Source: Stenotrophomonas rhizophila
Lineage (GTDB): Bacteria > Pseudomonadota > Gammaproteobacteria > Xanthomonadales > Xanthomonadaceae
Length of the DNA: 64,000 bases
Reading direction: 5' to 3'
Assembly: GCF_001704155.1 (NCBI RefSeq)
Contig: NZ_CP016294.1
Span: 741,501 to 805,500 of the forward strand
In this document: positions 44,000 through 52,175 of the stretch, piece by piece
Position numbering within the stretch: the stretch's first letter is position 1
Layout of the letters: each line of letters opens with the position of its first letter
Position numbers and translations under genes: made by a program
The notes under the pieces: generated by a model
The model's database searches: none
What the model saw: the letters and a program-made list of their open reading frames with translations, nothing else
Told to the model about the DNA's origin: nothing

Positions 44000-44124
44000 C
44001 GTTGACTCCAAACACCGCGCACGCCCGCGCGGCAAGGTTGTGGGAGGCGGTCAACGGGGGCAGGGACGGTGGGCGGGCGCAGGTACGGCGCCGCTTGCCG
44101 CCGCCATGCCCGCCGCATCGCAAC

Positions 44125-44325
44125 CAGTCGTCTTCCAGGCCGGTCTCCGGGCTCGCGGGCCGATGGCGGACCATCGCGCCAGGCGCCTTCCCATGCTTGC
44201 GCACAGTGGCATGTGCCTGGCTTCCACGCTTACCGTTGCGGGGGCAGCGCCGGAATGGCAGCAGGCAGGACCTGTTGCGTCACCGGCTTCCCGTTTCAAC
44301 CTGCCGGCTTGCACCGCAGGTCACC
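44125..44325 (-). ncRNA. Cobalamin riboswitch
   Basis: On the minus strand, 5' to 3': GGTGCAAGCCGGCAGGTT and GAAACGGGAAGCCGGTG near 44285-44320, CCCCCGCAACGGTAAGC near 44230-44248, GCCACTGTGCGCAAGCATGG near 44191-44210, and the B12 box AGCCCGGAGACCGGCCTG at 44136-44153. These are the conserved blocks of the AdoCbl riboswitch. It should lower btuB expression when B12 is abundant. Confidence 0.93.
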
Positions 44326-44437
44326 TGAAAGTGGGCGCAGTGTAGAGCAAAGCCCGGCGGCCGGCGCAATGCCGGCACGGGCGGTGCGACGCCAGCGGTT
44401 AGAATGCGCCTCGCTTTTTGACGTGGTTGCAGTCCCT

Positions 44438-45022
44438 ATGATCCTGGACCTGATCCGGCACGCGGCCACTGGCCGCGACGACCACCTGGATGGGCGTACC
44501 GATCCGCCGCTGGACGTGCAGGGCATCGATCTGATCTGCGCACGCCATGCCGACCTGCAGTGGCAGCGCGTGCGGAGTTCACCGCGCCAGCGTGCGCTGG
44601 ACACCGCCGCTGCGTTGGCGCTGCCGCGCGGGCTGGAGGTGATCGCGGACGAGGAGTGGGAGGAGCTGGATTTCGGCGACTGGGACGGCCAGCCGCTGCA
44701 GGCGCTGCCGATGCAGGCGCTGCAGGCATTCCACCTGGACCCGCATGCGAACCCGCCGCCGCATGGCGAAAGCTGGGGGCATTTCGAGCGCCGCATCGCG
44801 CGCGCATTGCATCGGCTGCTGGATGAGCCCGAACCGGTGCCAACGCTGGTGGTCAGCCATGGTGGCCCGCTGCGGATGGTGCTGTCGCAGGTGTGCGGGC
44901 TGCCGATGGCGATGTGCTGGGCGCTGCGCATCGACCACGGTACGCGGCTGCAGCTGCGGGTGGAGCGGGACGACGGGGAGCTGTGGGGGGAACTACTGGA
45001 GTTGCAGCAGGCGTCGCCCTAG
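44438..45022 (+). CDS. cobC: Histidine phosphatase, CobC-like (alpha-ribazole phosphatase)
   Basis: 194 residues. The phosphohistidine motif LIRHAATGRDDHLDGRTDPP is at the N-terminus, with RSSPRQRALDTAAAL, DEEWEELDFGDWDGQP, and late VVSHGGPLRMVL containing the second His. The FGDWDG motif is seen in CobC-type enzymes that remove phosphate from alpha-ribazole 5'-phosphate during B12 nucleotide loop assembly. The B12-linked role is inferred from the divergent riboswitch and btuB; it is not itself downstream of the riboswitch. Other 2H-phosphatase substrates are possible. Confidence 0.8.
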   Translation: MILDLIRHAATGRDDHLDGRTDPPLDVQGIDLICARHADLQWQRVRSSPRQRALDTAAALALPRGLEVIADEEWEELDFGDWDGQPLQALPMQALQAFHLDPHANPPPHGESWGHFERRIARALHRLLDEPEPVPTLVVSHGGPLRMVLSQVCGLPMAMCWALRIDHGTRLQLRVERDDGELWGELLELQQASP

Positions 45023-45384
45023 CGGTCGTCGTCGGTGTCGAACGCGGCGTCGCTGCCGTCGCCTTCGTCATCGTTGGCCACGGTGCGGTCATACACCGGG
45101 CCCGAGGCCGGCGGCGCCTTCTTCAGCGGCTTGTCGGCGATGATCGCGTCGTATTCGGCCACCAGCTCGGCGCGGCGCGCTTCGGGCAGTTCCTGCCAGT
45201 GGCAGTCCTGCAGCGCGCCCTCGAGCGAGTAGAGCAGGTTGAGGCTCGGTTTGAAGCCGGCGCGGCGTACCTTCACGAACGCGCCCACCGACCCGGCCGC
45301 GGCCAGGTCTTCGGCAGTGCGCAGACCGACCTGGCGCAGCCAGGCCGCGCTCTTGGGGCCGATGTTGCGCAGCTTGGTGCTCAT
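45019..45384 (-). CDS. TfoX C-terminal domain protein
   Basis: 121 residues. The start (TKLRNIGPKSAAWLRQVGLR, then TAEDLAAAGSVGAFVKVRRA) is the helix-hairpin-helix-like TfoX C-terminal domain; the N-terminal TfoX domain found in full competence regulators is missing. The tail is acidic (DDEGDGSDAAFDTDDDR). Stand-alone C-domain proteins are frequent in proteobacteria and have unknown function. It overlaps the upstream fRMsr gene by 4 bp (ATGA on the minus strand), so the two are coupled. Confidence 0.85.
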   Translation of the reverse strand: MSTKLRNIGPKSAAWLRQVGLRTAEDLAAAGSVGAFVKVRRAGFKPSLNLLYSLEGALQDCHWQELPEARRAELVAEYDAIIADKPLKKAPPASGPVYDRTVANDDEGDGSDAAFDTDDDR

Positions 45385-45863
45385 CCCAAGGCCTCGACGA
45401 ACACCGCGGCAATGGCTTCCAGCCCGGCCTGGTCATCGGCATCGAAACGGGCCAGCACCGGGCTGTCCAGGTCGAACACGCCGATCAGGGTGTCGCCGTG
45501 TACCAGCGGCACCACCAGTTCCGAGCGCGAGGCCGAATCACAGGCAATGTGGCCGGGGAAGGCGTCCACGTCCTCGATGCGTTGGGTTACCCGCTGCGAG
45601 GCGGCCGCGCCGCACACACCCTTGTCCAGCGGAATGCGCACGCAGGCCGGCAGGCCCTGGAACGGGCCGACCACCAGTTCAGTGCCATCAAACAGGTAGA
45701 AACCCACCCAGTTCAGCTGCGGCAGCGCGTGGTAGACCAGCGCTGACAGATTGGCGGCATTGGCAATGCGGTCGCGTTCACCGTGCACCAGGGCACGGGC
45801 CTGGGCCAGCAGCTGGCCGTACTGTTCCGGCTTGCTGCCGGTGAGCGTGGAAGTATCGAACAT
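45381..45863 (-). CDS. msrC: Free methionine-(R)-sulfoxide reductase (GAF domain)
   Basis: 160 residues, a single GAF domain. The three cysteines of the fRMsr family are at 74, 84 and 108 (LPACVRIPLDKGVCGAA and HIACDSASRSE); their 10- and 24-residue spacing equals that of the E. coli enzyme as I remember it. It reduces free R-methionine sulfoxide in the cytosol, which MsrB does poorly. Coupled by overlap to the TfoX-C gene. With the MsrA/MsrB enzymes elsewhere in this window it completes methionine sulfoxide repair. Confidence 0.9.
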   Translation of the reverse strand: MFDTSTLTGSKPEQYGQLLAQARALVHGERDRIANAANLSALVYHALPQLNWVGFYLFDGTELVVGPFQGLPACVRIPLDKGVCGAAASQRVTQRIEDVDAFPGHIACDSASRSELVVPLVHGDTLIGVFDLDSPVLARFDADDQAGLEAIAAVFVEALG

Positions 45864-45949
45864 GGCCGCAGTCTAGCAAGCGCGGCCGGCGGCCGGACCC
45901 ACCGGCGGCGGAACGCTGATAATGGGCGCCCCTGTTCATCGGTCCGGCC

Positions 45950-46633
45950 ATGTCATCGCTTTCTGCCCCGCCCGCCGCGTTCTACGTCACCGGTACCGAT
46001 ACCGGCATCGGCAAGACCTTCAGCAGCTGCGCCCTGCTGCACGCGCTGCGCCAACGCGGGCACCGCGCGGTGGGCATGAAGCCGGTGGCCAGCGGCTGCG
46101 AGCAGACCGTCGAGGGCCTGCGCAACGAGGATGCCACCGCCCTGCTGGCCGCCAGCGACCCGGCCCCGGCCTATGCCGACCTCAACCCCTACGCACTGCC
46201 GCTGCCGCTGGCGCCGGAACTGGCCGCCGAGGCGGCGGGGGTGACGCTGTCACTGGATCCGATCGAGGCGGCGTTCGCCCGCCTGCGCGCGCAGGCCGAC
46301 ACCGTGGTGGTGGAAGGCGTGGGCGGCTGGCTGGCACCGCTGTCGGCCACGCTGGACCAGTCGCACCTGGTGCAGGCGCTGCAGCTGCCGGTGGTGATGG
46401 TGGTGGGCCTGCGGCTGGGCTGTCTCAATCACGCGCGGCTGACCGCGCAGGCAATCAGCGCCAGCGGTGCAACCTGCATCGGCTGGATCGCCAACGAGGT
46501 GGACCCGCAGATGGAGCGCATCGACGACAACGTGGCGCTGCTGCGCGCGCGCCTGCCGATGCCGTTCTGGGGGCGGCTGCCGTACGCACCGGGCGCCGAT
46601 CCGGCGCAGCTGGCCCGCCACCTGCTCGGCTGA
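45950..46633 (+). CDS. bioD: Dethiobiotin synthetase
   Basis: 227 residues. P-loop FYVTGTDTGIGKTFSSCALL, substrate Lys in VGMKPVASGCEQ, and VVVEGVGGWLAPLS. It closes the ureido ring of dethiobiotin from DAPA, CO2 and ATP, the penultimate step of biotin synthesis. It stands apart from other bio genes in this window. The stop lies 3 bp from the convergent end of the MocR-like gene. Confidence 0.94.
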   Translation: MSSLSAPPAAFYVTGTDTGIGKTFSSCALLHALRQRGHRAVGMKPVASGCEQTVEGLRNEDATALLAASDPAPAYADLNPYALPLPLAPELAAEAAGVTLSLDPIEAAFARLRAQADTVVVEGVGGWLAPLSATLDQSHLVQALQLPVVMVVGLRLGCLNHARLTAQAISASGATCIGWIANEVDPQMERIDDNVALLRARLPMPFWGRLPYAPGADPAQLARHLLG

Positions 46634-46636
46634 GGG

Positions 46637-48082
46637 TCAGCCGCGCGCCTGCGCCAGCAGGGCAGTGGCCAGCCGGCCGACGCTGGCAATGGCGTCCACG
46701 TAGCGCGCGTCCAGCTCCTGGCAGCACGACAGCCGGAGGCAGTGCCGGTAGCGGGCCCCGCGCGAATACACCTGGCCGGGCATGAACACCACGCCCTCGG
46801 CCAGCGCCTGTTCGAACAGCACGCTGCTGTCCACGCCCGCCGGCAGTTCGATCCACAGCAGGAAACCGCCGCTGGGCTGGGTGGCCAGGGTACCGGGCGG
46901 GAAGTGCTGGGCCACCAGCGCACGCACGCGCCCGACCTGCTCGCGGTACAGCCGGCGCAGCCCGCGCAGGTGGTGTTCGTAGCTGCCCGCTTCCAGGAAC
47001 GCGGCAACCGCCTCGCCCAGCAGCTGCGATTCGGCGCCGGTGGACTGGAACTTCAGCAGCTGGATGTCGGCGGCGAAGCGCCCGCCATCGAGCCAGCCGA
47101 TACGGTAGTCCGGTGCGAGCGTCTTGGAAAAACCGTTGACCACGATCACCCAACCGTCCTCGTCGAACGCCTTCAACAACGGCGGCAGCGGCTCCTGGTA
47201 CTGCAGTTCGGCATAGACCGCATCTTCGATCAGCGGTACCTGGTACTGGTTCACCAGCGCCGCCAGGCGCTGCTTGGCCGCTACCGGCAGGGTGCAGCCG
47301 AGCGGGTTGTGCACGCTGGGCATCGCGACAATGGCGGCCAGTGCGCCTTCCTGCAGCTGCGCTTCCACCGCATCCACGTCCAGCCCCTCGCGCGGGTCGG
47401 TGGGCAGCTCGATCGCTTTCAGGCCCAGGTTGGCCAGCAATGGGTACAGGTTGAAATAGGAGGGGGCTTCGATGCCGACCGCATCGCCCGGCCGGGTCAC
47501 CGCACGCAGGGCCAGCTGCAGCGCTTCCATCGCGCCATGGGTGAGCACCAGCCGCTCCACCGTGGTGTGCAGGCCTAGCCGCGGGCCGCGCCGCACGATC
47601 TGCTCCAACAGCCGCCTGGCCCCGTTGGGGCGCGCGTAGGTGCGCACCATCGCCGGGGTGCGCCGCAACACCTGTGCGGTGGCACGGGCCAGCCGTGCGG
47701 CGGGGTAGAAGCGCTCGCCGCGCGGACCGGCGAAGGCCAGGTCGACGATGCCCGGCTGCCGCTGCGCCTCCAGCACGCGCGCCATCATCAGCTGCTGGGC
47801 CTGGGTGGTGGCCAGCGCCGGGGCCTGGCGCAGAGAGCGGGTGGGTTCGGGCAGGCGCGCGCTGACCACGAACCCGGCCTTGGGCCGCGGCATCACCAGC
47901 CCGGCGTCCTCCAGCTGCCGGTAGGCAGCGATGACCGTGTTCAAGCTGAGCTGGCGCTGCGCGGCCAGGCCGCGCAGGGACGGCAGGCGCGCACCGGCCG
48001 GCAGGCGGCCGCCGTGGATGGCGTCGGCCAGTTCGTCGGCCAGGGATTGGTAGAGGTTGGCGGCCATGGAATCTGTAACCAT
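46637..48082 (-). CDS. MocR-type regulator (GntR HTH fused to PLP aminotransferase domain)
   Basis: About 481 residues from ATG 48082; 48097 and 48067 are alternatives. The N-terminal GntR winged helix reads LYQSLADELADAIHGGRLPA, ARLPSLRGLAAQRQLSLNTV, AAYRQLEDAGLVMPRPKAGF. The aminotransferase class I/II domain follows, with the PLP lysine in VVNGFSKTLAPDYRIGWLDG and the SVHNPLGCTLP segment. MocR-type proteins usually act as transcription factors sensing PLP or an amino acid. The target is unknown; no obvious divergent partner gene is present except a REP. Confidence 0.9.
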   Translation of the reverse strand: MVTDSMAANLYQSLADELADAIHGGRLPAGARLPSLRGLAAQRQLSLNTVIAAYRQLEDAGLVMPRPKAGFVVSARLPEPTRSLRQAPALATTQAQQLMMARVLEAQRQPGIVDLAFAGPRGERFYPAARLARATAQVLRRTPAMVRTYARPNGARRLLEQIVRRGPRLGLHTTVERLVLTHGAMEALQLALRAVTRPGDAVGIEAPSYFNLYPLLANLGLKAIELPTDPREGLDVDAVEAQLQEGALAAIVAMPSVHNPLGCTLPVAAKQRLAALVNQYQVPLIEDAVYAELQYQEPLPPLLKAFDEDGWVIVVNGFSKTLAPDYRIGWLDGGRFAADIQLLKFQSTGAESQLLGEAVAAFLEAGSYEHHLRGLRRLYREQVGRVRALVAQHFPPGTLATQPSGGFLLWIELPAGVDSSVLFEQALAEGVVFMPGQVYSRGARYRHCLRLSCCQELDARYVDAIASVGRLATALLAQARG

Positions 48083-48142
48083 GAGGGTCGCCAGCATGGT
48101 GCGCTGTACCCTGGATGCCTTGCAACCTGGCATCCCCACGGC

Positions 48143-48170
48143 GAAGACCGACCAACGGTCGGCCTCTACC
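48143..48170. repeat. single SMAG-type REP
   Basis: CCGACC-AAC-GGTCGG hairpin (48148-48162) followed by CCTCTAC (GTAG on the minus strand at 48167-48170), placed between the msrA stop and the MocR-like gene. Confidence 0.7.
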
Positions 48171-48183
48171 GCCGTCCCATCCG

Positions 48184-48921
48184 TTACCTCGCTGACAAGG
48201 TCGACACCAGCCTCGGCTTCTCGCGGTACAGCTGCGGGTACATCCGCTGCAGCGCCGCCACCTTGGGCTGGTCGTTGATACGGATGTACAGCGACTCCGG
48301 GTGCAGCGTCAGGTAGTTCTGGTGGTAGCCCTCGGCCGCAACGAACGGCTTGCCGCCGTCCACGGTGGTCACTACCGGCGCCGCATACGCGCGTGCCTTC
48401 TGCAGCTGCGCGATGTAAGCGCGGGTGGCATCGCGCTGCGCGGCATCATCGGCGAACACCGCCGAACGGTACTGCGTGCCGCGGTCCGGGCCCTGGCGGT
48501 TGAGCTGGGTGGGATCGTGCGCCACCGAGAAGAACACCTGCATCAACTGGCCGTAGCTCACCTGGCTGGGGTCGTAGGTGACCTGCACGGCTTCGGCATG
48601 GCCGGTGCCACCGCTACTGACGCGCGAATAGTTCGCGTCGGCCGGGCGCCCACCGATGTAGCCGGAGACCGCGTTGTCCACGCCCTTGATGTGCTGGAAC
48701 ACGCCCTGCACGCCCCAGAAGCAGCCGCCGGCGAACACCACCTGCGCGCGCTTGCCGGGCAGCTTCGGATCGGCCGCACCCGCCGGTGCCGGCACCGCCA
48801 CCACCGCTTCGGCCGGCGCGGCATATGCGGGGCGGTCCAGGCTGACCACCGCACTGATGGTCAGCGCGGCAACGGCGGCGGCAATGCCACCGGCCACCAG
48901 TTTGTCGAAGGAAACGCGCAT
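48184..48921 (-). CDS. msrA: Peptide-methionine (S)-S-oxide reductase MsrA, exported
   Basis: 245 residues. CAGGAGAA precedes the ATG at 48921. A signal anchor or signal peptide (LVAGGIAAAVAALTISAVVS, then DRPAYAAPAEA) is unusual for MsrA, which is normally cytosolic, and places it in the periplasm. The catalytic motif is VVFAGGCFWGVQGVF (Cys about 66), with GTGHAEAVQVTYDP, DPTQLNRQGPDRGTQYRSAV and AEGYHQNYL. It repairs S-methionine sulfoxide in envelope proteins. Cotranscribed with dipZ and the exported msrB; the dipZ stop lies only 14 bp upstream of the msrA start. Confidence 0.93.
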   Translation of the reverse strand: MRVSFDKLVAGGIAAAVAALTISAVVSLDRPAYAAPAEAVVAVPAPAGAADPKLPGKRAQVVFAGGCFWGVQGVFQHIKGVDNAVSGYIGGRPADANYSRVSSGGTGHAEAVQVTYDPSQVSYGQLMQVFFSVAHDPTQLNRQGPDRGTQYRSAVFADDAAQRDATRAYIAQLQKARAYAAPVVTTVDGGKPFVAAEGYHQNYLTLHPESLYIRINDQPKVAALQRMYPQLYREKPRLVSTLSAR

Positions 48922-48935
48922 GGGGTTCTCCTGGT

Positions 48936-50714
48936 TCAACCGAAGGTGAAGGCATAGGCGTGCACACCCGGATCGAGGAACTCGATCTCGAACGTGCGTT
49001 CGCCGACATCGCCGGACTGGCGGATCAGCTGGTACAGGCGGTGCTCGTCGACCGTGCCGCTGCCATCGGCGCTGGCATCGCCACCAACCGAGGCGCCGGG
49101 CGGCTGGCCGTCGATGCGCACCCGGAACCGCACCGGCTTGCCGTCCGCACCCGGTGCCAGCACCAGGTGCAGGTCGCGGGCGTGGAAGCGGAACGCGATA
49201 CGACCGCCGGCGCGTTGCAGCTGCGCGTCTTCGTTACCCACCGTCCAGCGCCCGGACAAGGCCCACTGGTTCAACGCGAACGTCGACGGCAGCGTGTAAT
49301 CGGCGGGTGCGTCGCGGCGCTGGCCGTCCGGCGAGGCGAAGTTTTCCGCACGCGAGTAGCCGAGGTAGGTCTCCGGCGATTTGAGGTTGGACATGTCGGC
49401 CTGCAGTTCCACGCCCGCGCGCGGTGCACTGGCGGCCATCGCCATGGCCTGTGCGGGCTCCTCGGGCAGCGTGGCACCGGCTTCGCGCAGCAGCTGGCGG
49501 ATGATCCGTTCGGACTGCGCGTAGTTGCCTTCACCGAAGTGGTGCGCACGGATGTGGCCCTGCGCGTCGATGAAGTAATGCGCCGGCCAATAGCGGTTGT
49601 TGAAGCCGCGCCAGATCGCGAACTCATTGTCGATCGCCACCGGGTAGTCGATCTTCAGTTCCTTCACCGCACGCTGCACGTTGCCCAGGTTGCGCTCGAA
49701 GGCGAACTCCGGGGCATGCACGCCGATCACCACCAGGCCCTGGTCGCGGTAACGCTGTTCCCACTCCCGCACGTAGGGCAGGGCGCGCAGGCAGTTGATG
49801 CAGGAATAGGTCCAGAAATCGACCAGCACCACCTTGCCGCGCAGGCCTTCGGCGGTCAGCGGCGGGCTGTTGAGCCAGCCGGTGGCGCCGTCCAGCGAAG
49901 GCAGGGTGCCTTCCACCGGCAGCTCGGCACCGGCCGGTGCATCGGCGGCGCGCATCATCATCGCGGGACCGGCGTCAGGCGCCTGGCCGGGCAGCGTATC
50001 GAGCAGGCCCTGTTCCAGCCGCGCGGTGCTGACCGACGACAACCGGGTGAGCACGCCGGTGTCCCAGCCCATCGCAATGGCCACCACCGCCAGCAGTGCG
50101 GCCACGCCCAGCGCGCGGCGGATCCACTCGCCCGCGCCCAGCCGCCGCTTGAGCGCGGTGAACACACGCCCGCCAATCCAGATCGCCAGTGCCAGCGAGG
50201 TGGCCGCGCCCAGTGCATACGCCAGCAGCAGCCCGCTGGTGCCCACGCTGGCACCCTGCAGGGCAGCGCCGGTGAGGATCAGCCCAAGAATCGGGCCGGC
50301 GCACGGTGCCCACAGCAGGCCGGTGGCCACGCCGATCAGCAGCGAGGTGCCCACCCCGCCGCGCCCGGCGTCGGTGGCCTTGTCCGCTGACGCACTGAGC
50401 CGTGCGCCCAGCCGCTGGAACGGCGACAGCAGGCGGTCGGCCAGCGCCGGCCACAGCAGCGCGAGCGCGAACAGCGCCATCACCACCAGCGCGATCCAGC
50501 GCCCGATCTGGTTGGCCTGCGCGACCCACTGGCTGCCCACTGCCGCCAGGCTGGCCACCACCGCGAACATCAGCGCCATGCCGATCAGCAGCGGCAGGCC
50601 ACTGCGCAGGAACGGGCGGTCCGAACGGGCAAACACGAACGGCAGCACCGGCAGGATGCACGGGCTGAGAATGGTCAACACACCGCCCAGGTAGGCAAGT
50701 ACAAGCAGAATCAT
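48936..50714 (-). CDS. dipZ: DipZ: CcdA-like membrane domain fused to periplasmic thioredoxin-like domain
   Basis: 592 residues. The N-terminal part (about 1-225) is a CcdA/DsbD-beta-type transmembrane domain with LGGVLTILSPCILPVLPFVF and GLLWAPCAGPILGLILTGAA, each with a conserved Cys. Then comes a TlpA/thioredoxin domain with CxxC in DFWTYSCINCLRALPYVREW (about 304), and a C-terminal beta-rich domain (SNLKSPETYLGYSRAENFAS). It should carry electrons from cytosolic thioredoxin to the periplasm. Its place between exported msrB and msrA suggests it reduces both. Gene order is msrB, dipZ, msrA on the minus strand. Confidence 0.92.
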   Translation of the reverse strand: MILLVLAYLGGVLTILSPCILPVLPFVFARSDRPFLRSGLPLLIGMALMFAVVASLAAVGSQWVAQANQIGRWIALVVMALFALALLWPALADRLLSPFQRLGARLSASADKATDAGRGGVGTSLLIGVATGLLWAPCAGPILGLILTGAALQGASVGTSGLLLAYALGAATSLALAIWIGGRVFTALKRRLGAGEWIRRALGVAALLAVVAIAMGWDTGVLTRLSSVSTARLEQGLLDTLPGQAPDAGPAMMMRAADAPAGAELPVEGTLPSLDGATGWLNSPPLTAEGLRGKVVLVDFWTYSCINCLRALPYVREWEQRYRDQGLVVIGVHAPEFAFERNLGNVQRAVKELKIDYPVAIDNEFAIWRGFNNRYWPAHYFIDAQGHIRAHHFGEGNYAQSERIIRQLLREAGATLPEEPAQAMAMAASAPRAGVELQADMSNLKSPETYLGYSRAENFASPDGQRRDAPADYTLPSTFALNQWALSGRWTVGNEDAQLQRAGGRIAFRFHARDLHLVLAPGADGKPVRFRVRIDGQPPGASVGGDASADGSGTVDEHRLYQLIRQSGDVGERTFEIEFLDPGVHAYAFTFG

Positions 50715-50766
50715 CGAACGTTCCTTATCGGGTAGCGCCGGGCCCTGCCCGGCTGCTTCATCGGCG

Positions 50767-51306
50767 TTACGTGCGGTTGGGTATCCGCACGCGTGTCTCT
50801 TCGTCAGCGGCGACGAAGTTCATCGCCACGCCGTTCATGCAGTAACGCAGCCCGGTCGGGCGCGGGCCGTCATCGAACACATGGCCCAGGTGGCCACCAC
50901 AGCGCCGGCAATGCGCTTCCACGCGCAGCATGCCCAACGTGGTGTCGCGGTCCTCGCCGACGGCATCGTGCAGCGGCGCCCAGAAGCTGGGCCAGCCGGT
51001 GCCGCTGTCGAACTTGGTGGACGAGGAGAACAACGGCAGCGCGCACCCGGCACAGGTGAAGGTGCCGCGCCGGTGTTCCTTGTTGAGTGGGCTGCTGAAG
51101 GGGCGCTCGGTGCTTTGCCGGCGCAGTACGGCGTACTGCGCCGGGCTGAGCTGTTCGCGCCACTGCGCATCGGTGCGCATCACCTCGAAGCGGCGCGTGG
51201 GTGCGGGTGCGGCGGGGGCCGACCCACTGCAGGCGGTCAAACCGAACAGCCCGGCCGCGGCGCCGATGGCGCCCATGCCGAGCAGTCTGCGACGGGTACA
51301 ACGCAT
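50767..51306 (-). CDS. msrB: Peptide-methionine (R)-S-oxide reductase MsrB, exported lipoprotein
   Basis: 179 residues from ATG 51306, preceded by GGGAGA. The N-terminus CTRRRLLGMGAIGAAAGLFG has twin arginines and is followed by the lipobox LTAC, so it looks like a Tat-exported lipoprotein. The enzyme part has zinc CxxC pairs (FTCAGCALP, HCRRCGGHLG), [18 protein letters not shown] and the catalytic Cys in GLRYCMNGVAMNF. It repairs R-methionine sulfoxide in the envelope. First gene of msrB-dipZ-msrA, divergent from a two-component system. Confidence 0.92.
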   Translation of the reverse strand: MRCTRRRLLGMGAIGAAAGLFGLTACSGSAPAAPAPTRRFEVMRTDAQWREQLSPAQYAVLRRQSTERPFSSPLNKEHRRGTFTCAGCALPLFSSSTKFDSGTGWPSFWAPLHDAVGEDRDTTLGMLRVEAHCRRCGGHLGHVFDDGPRPTGLRYCMNGVAMNFVAADEETRVRIPNRT

Positions 51307-51452
51307 GGCGATCTCCCGGTCTGGAAACGATGGGGCCATGCTGCGCCCGGCCCGGTCAACGAATCCTCACGCAGGGTTAAATTTTCCGTGACACATTCAG
51401 GTCCGGATCTGGCCACAATGCGTTCACCTTCCTGCTGCCCGTCACCGTGCCA

Positions 51453-52175
51453 ATGAGCACTGCCAAGCGCGTCCTGATCGTCGAAGACGATGTCCACATC
51501 GCCAACCTGCTGCGCATGCACCTGCGCGACGAGGGCTATGAGGTCACCCATGCCGCTACCGGCGACGAGGGCCTGGCCCTGCTGGAGGCGCAGCCGTGGT
51601 CCGCGCTGGTGCTGGACCTGATGCTGCCCGGCGTGGATGGCCTGGAAATCTGCCGGCGCGCGCGGGGCATGGCGCGCTACACCCCGATCATCATCACCAG
51701 CGCACGCGCCAGCGAAGTGCACCGCATCCTGGGCCTGGAACTGGGCGCCGACGATTACCTGGCCAAGCCATTTTCGATGCTGGAACTGGTGGCGCGGGTC
51801 AAGGCGCTGCTGCGCCGGGTGGAAGCGATGGCGCAGAACGCGCGCATCGATGCCGGTGAACTGGCCGTGGCCGGGCTGCGCATCGACCCGGTGGCGCGCA
51901 CCGCGCAGGTGGAAGGGCGCGCGCTGGAGCTGACCCCGCGCGAGTTCGACCTGCTGTACTTCTTCGCCCGCCACCCCGGCCAGGTGTATTCGCGCATGGA
52001 CCTGCTCAACCAGGTGTGGGGCTACCAGCACGATGGCTACGAGCACACCGTGAACACCCACATCAACCGGCTGCGCAACAAGATCGAACGCGACCCGGCG
52101 TCGCCCCAGCGCATCCAGACGGTGTGGGGCCGTGGCTACAAGCTGGTCGATGGCAGCGAGGGTGCAGCGGCATGA
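51453..52175 (+). CDS. OmpR/PhoB-type response regulator
   Basis: 240 residues from ATG 51453 (GTG 51447 also possible). Receiver: VLIVEDDVHIANLL, phosphoacceptor Asp about 55 in LVLDLMLPGVDG, Thr/Ser in IIITSARASE and Lys in DDYLAKPFSMLELV. The winged-helix domain (about 130-235) has LELTPREFDLLYFFARHPGQ and VNTHINRLRNKIERDP. The kinase gene overlaps its stop (ATGA). It is divergent from the periplasmic msrB-dipZ-msrA operon, so control of that operon is a natural guess, as HprR controls msrP in E. coli. Confidence 0.93.
   Translation: MSTAKRVLIVEDDVHIANLLRMHLRDEGYEVTHAATGDEGLALLEAQPWSALVLDLMLPGVDGLEICRRARGMARYTPIIITSARASEVHRILGLELGADDYLAKPFSMLELVARVKALLRRVEAMAQNARIDAGELAVAGLRIDPVARTAQVEGRALELTPREFDLLYFFARHPGQVYSRMDLLNQVWGYQHDGYEHTVNTHINRLRNKIERDPASPQRIQTVWGRGYKLVDGSEGAAA

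Noticed and set aside
42095..44005. Plus-strand open frame opposite btuB
   Set aside because: Shadow of btuB; the minus-strand frame has a signal peptide, plug and barrel and a riboswitch leader.
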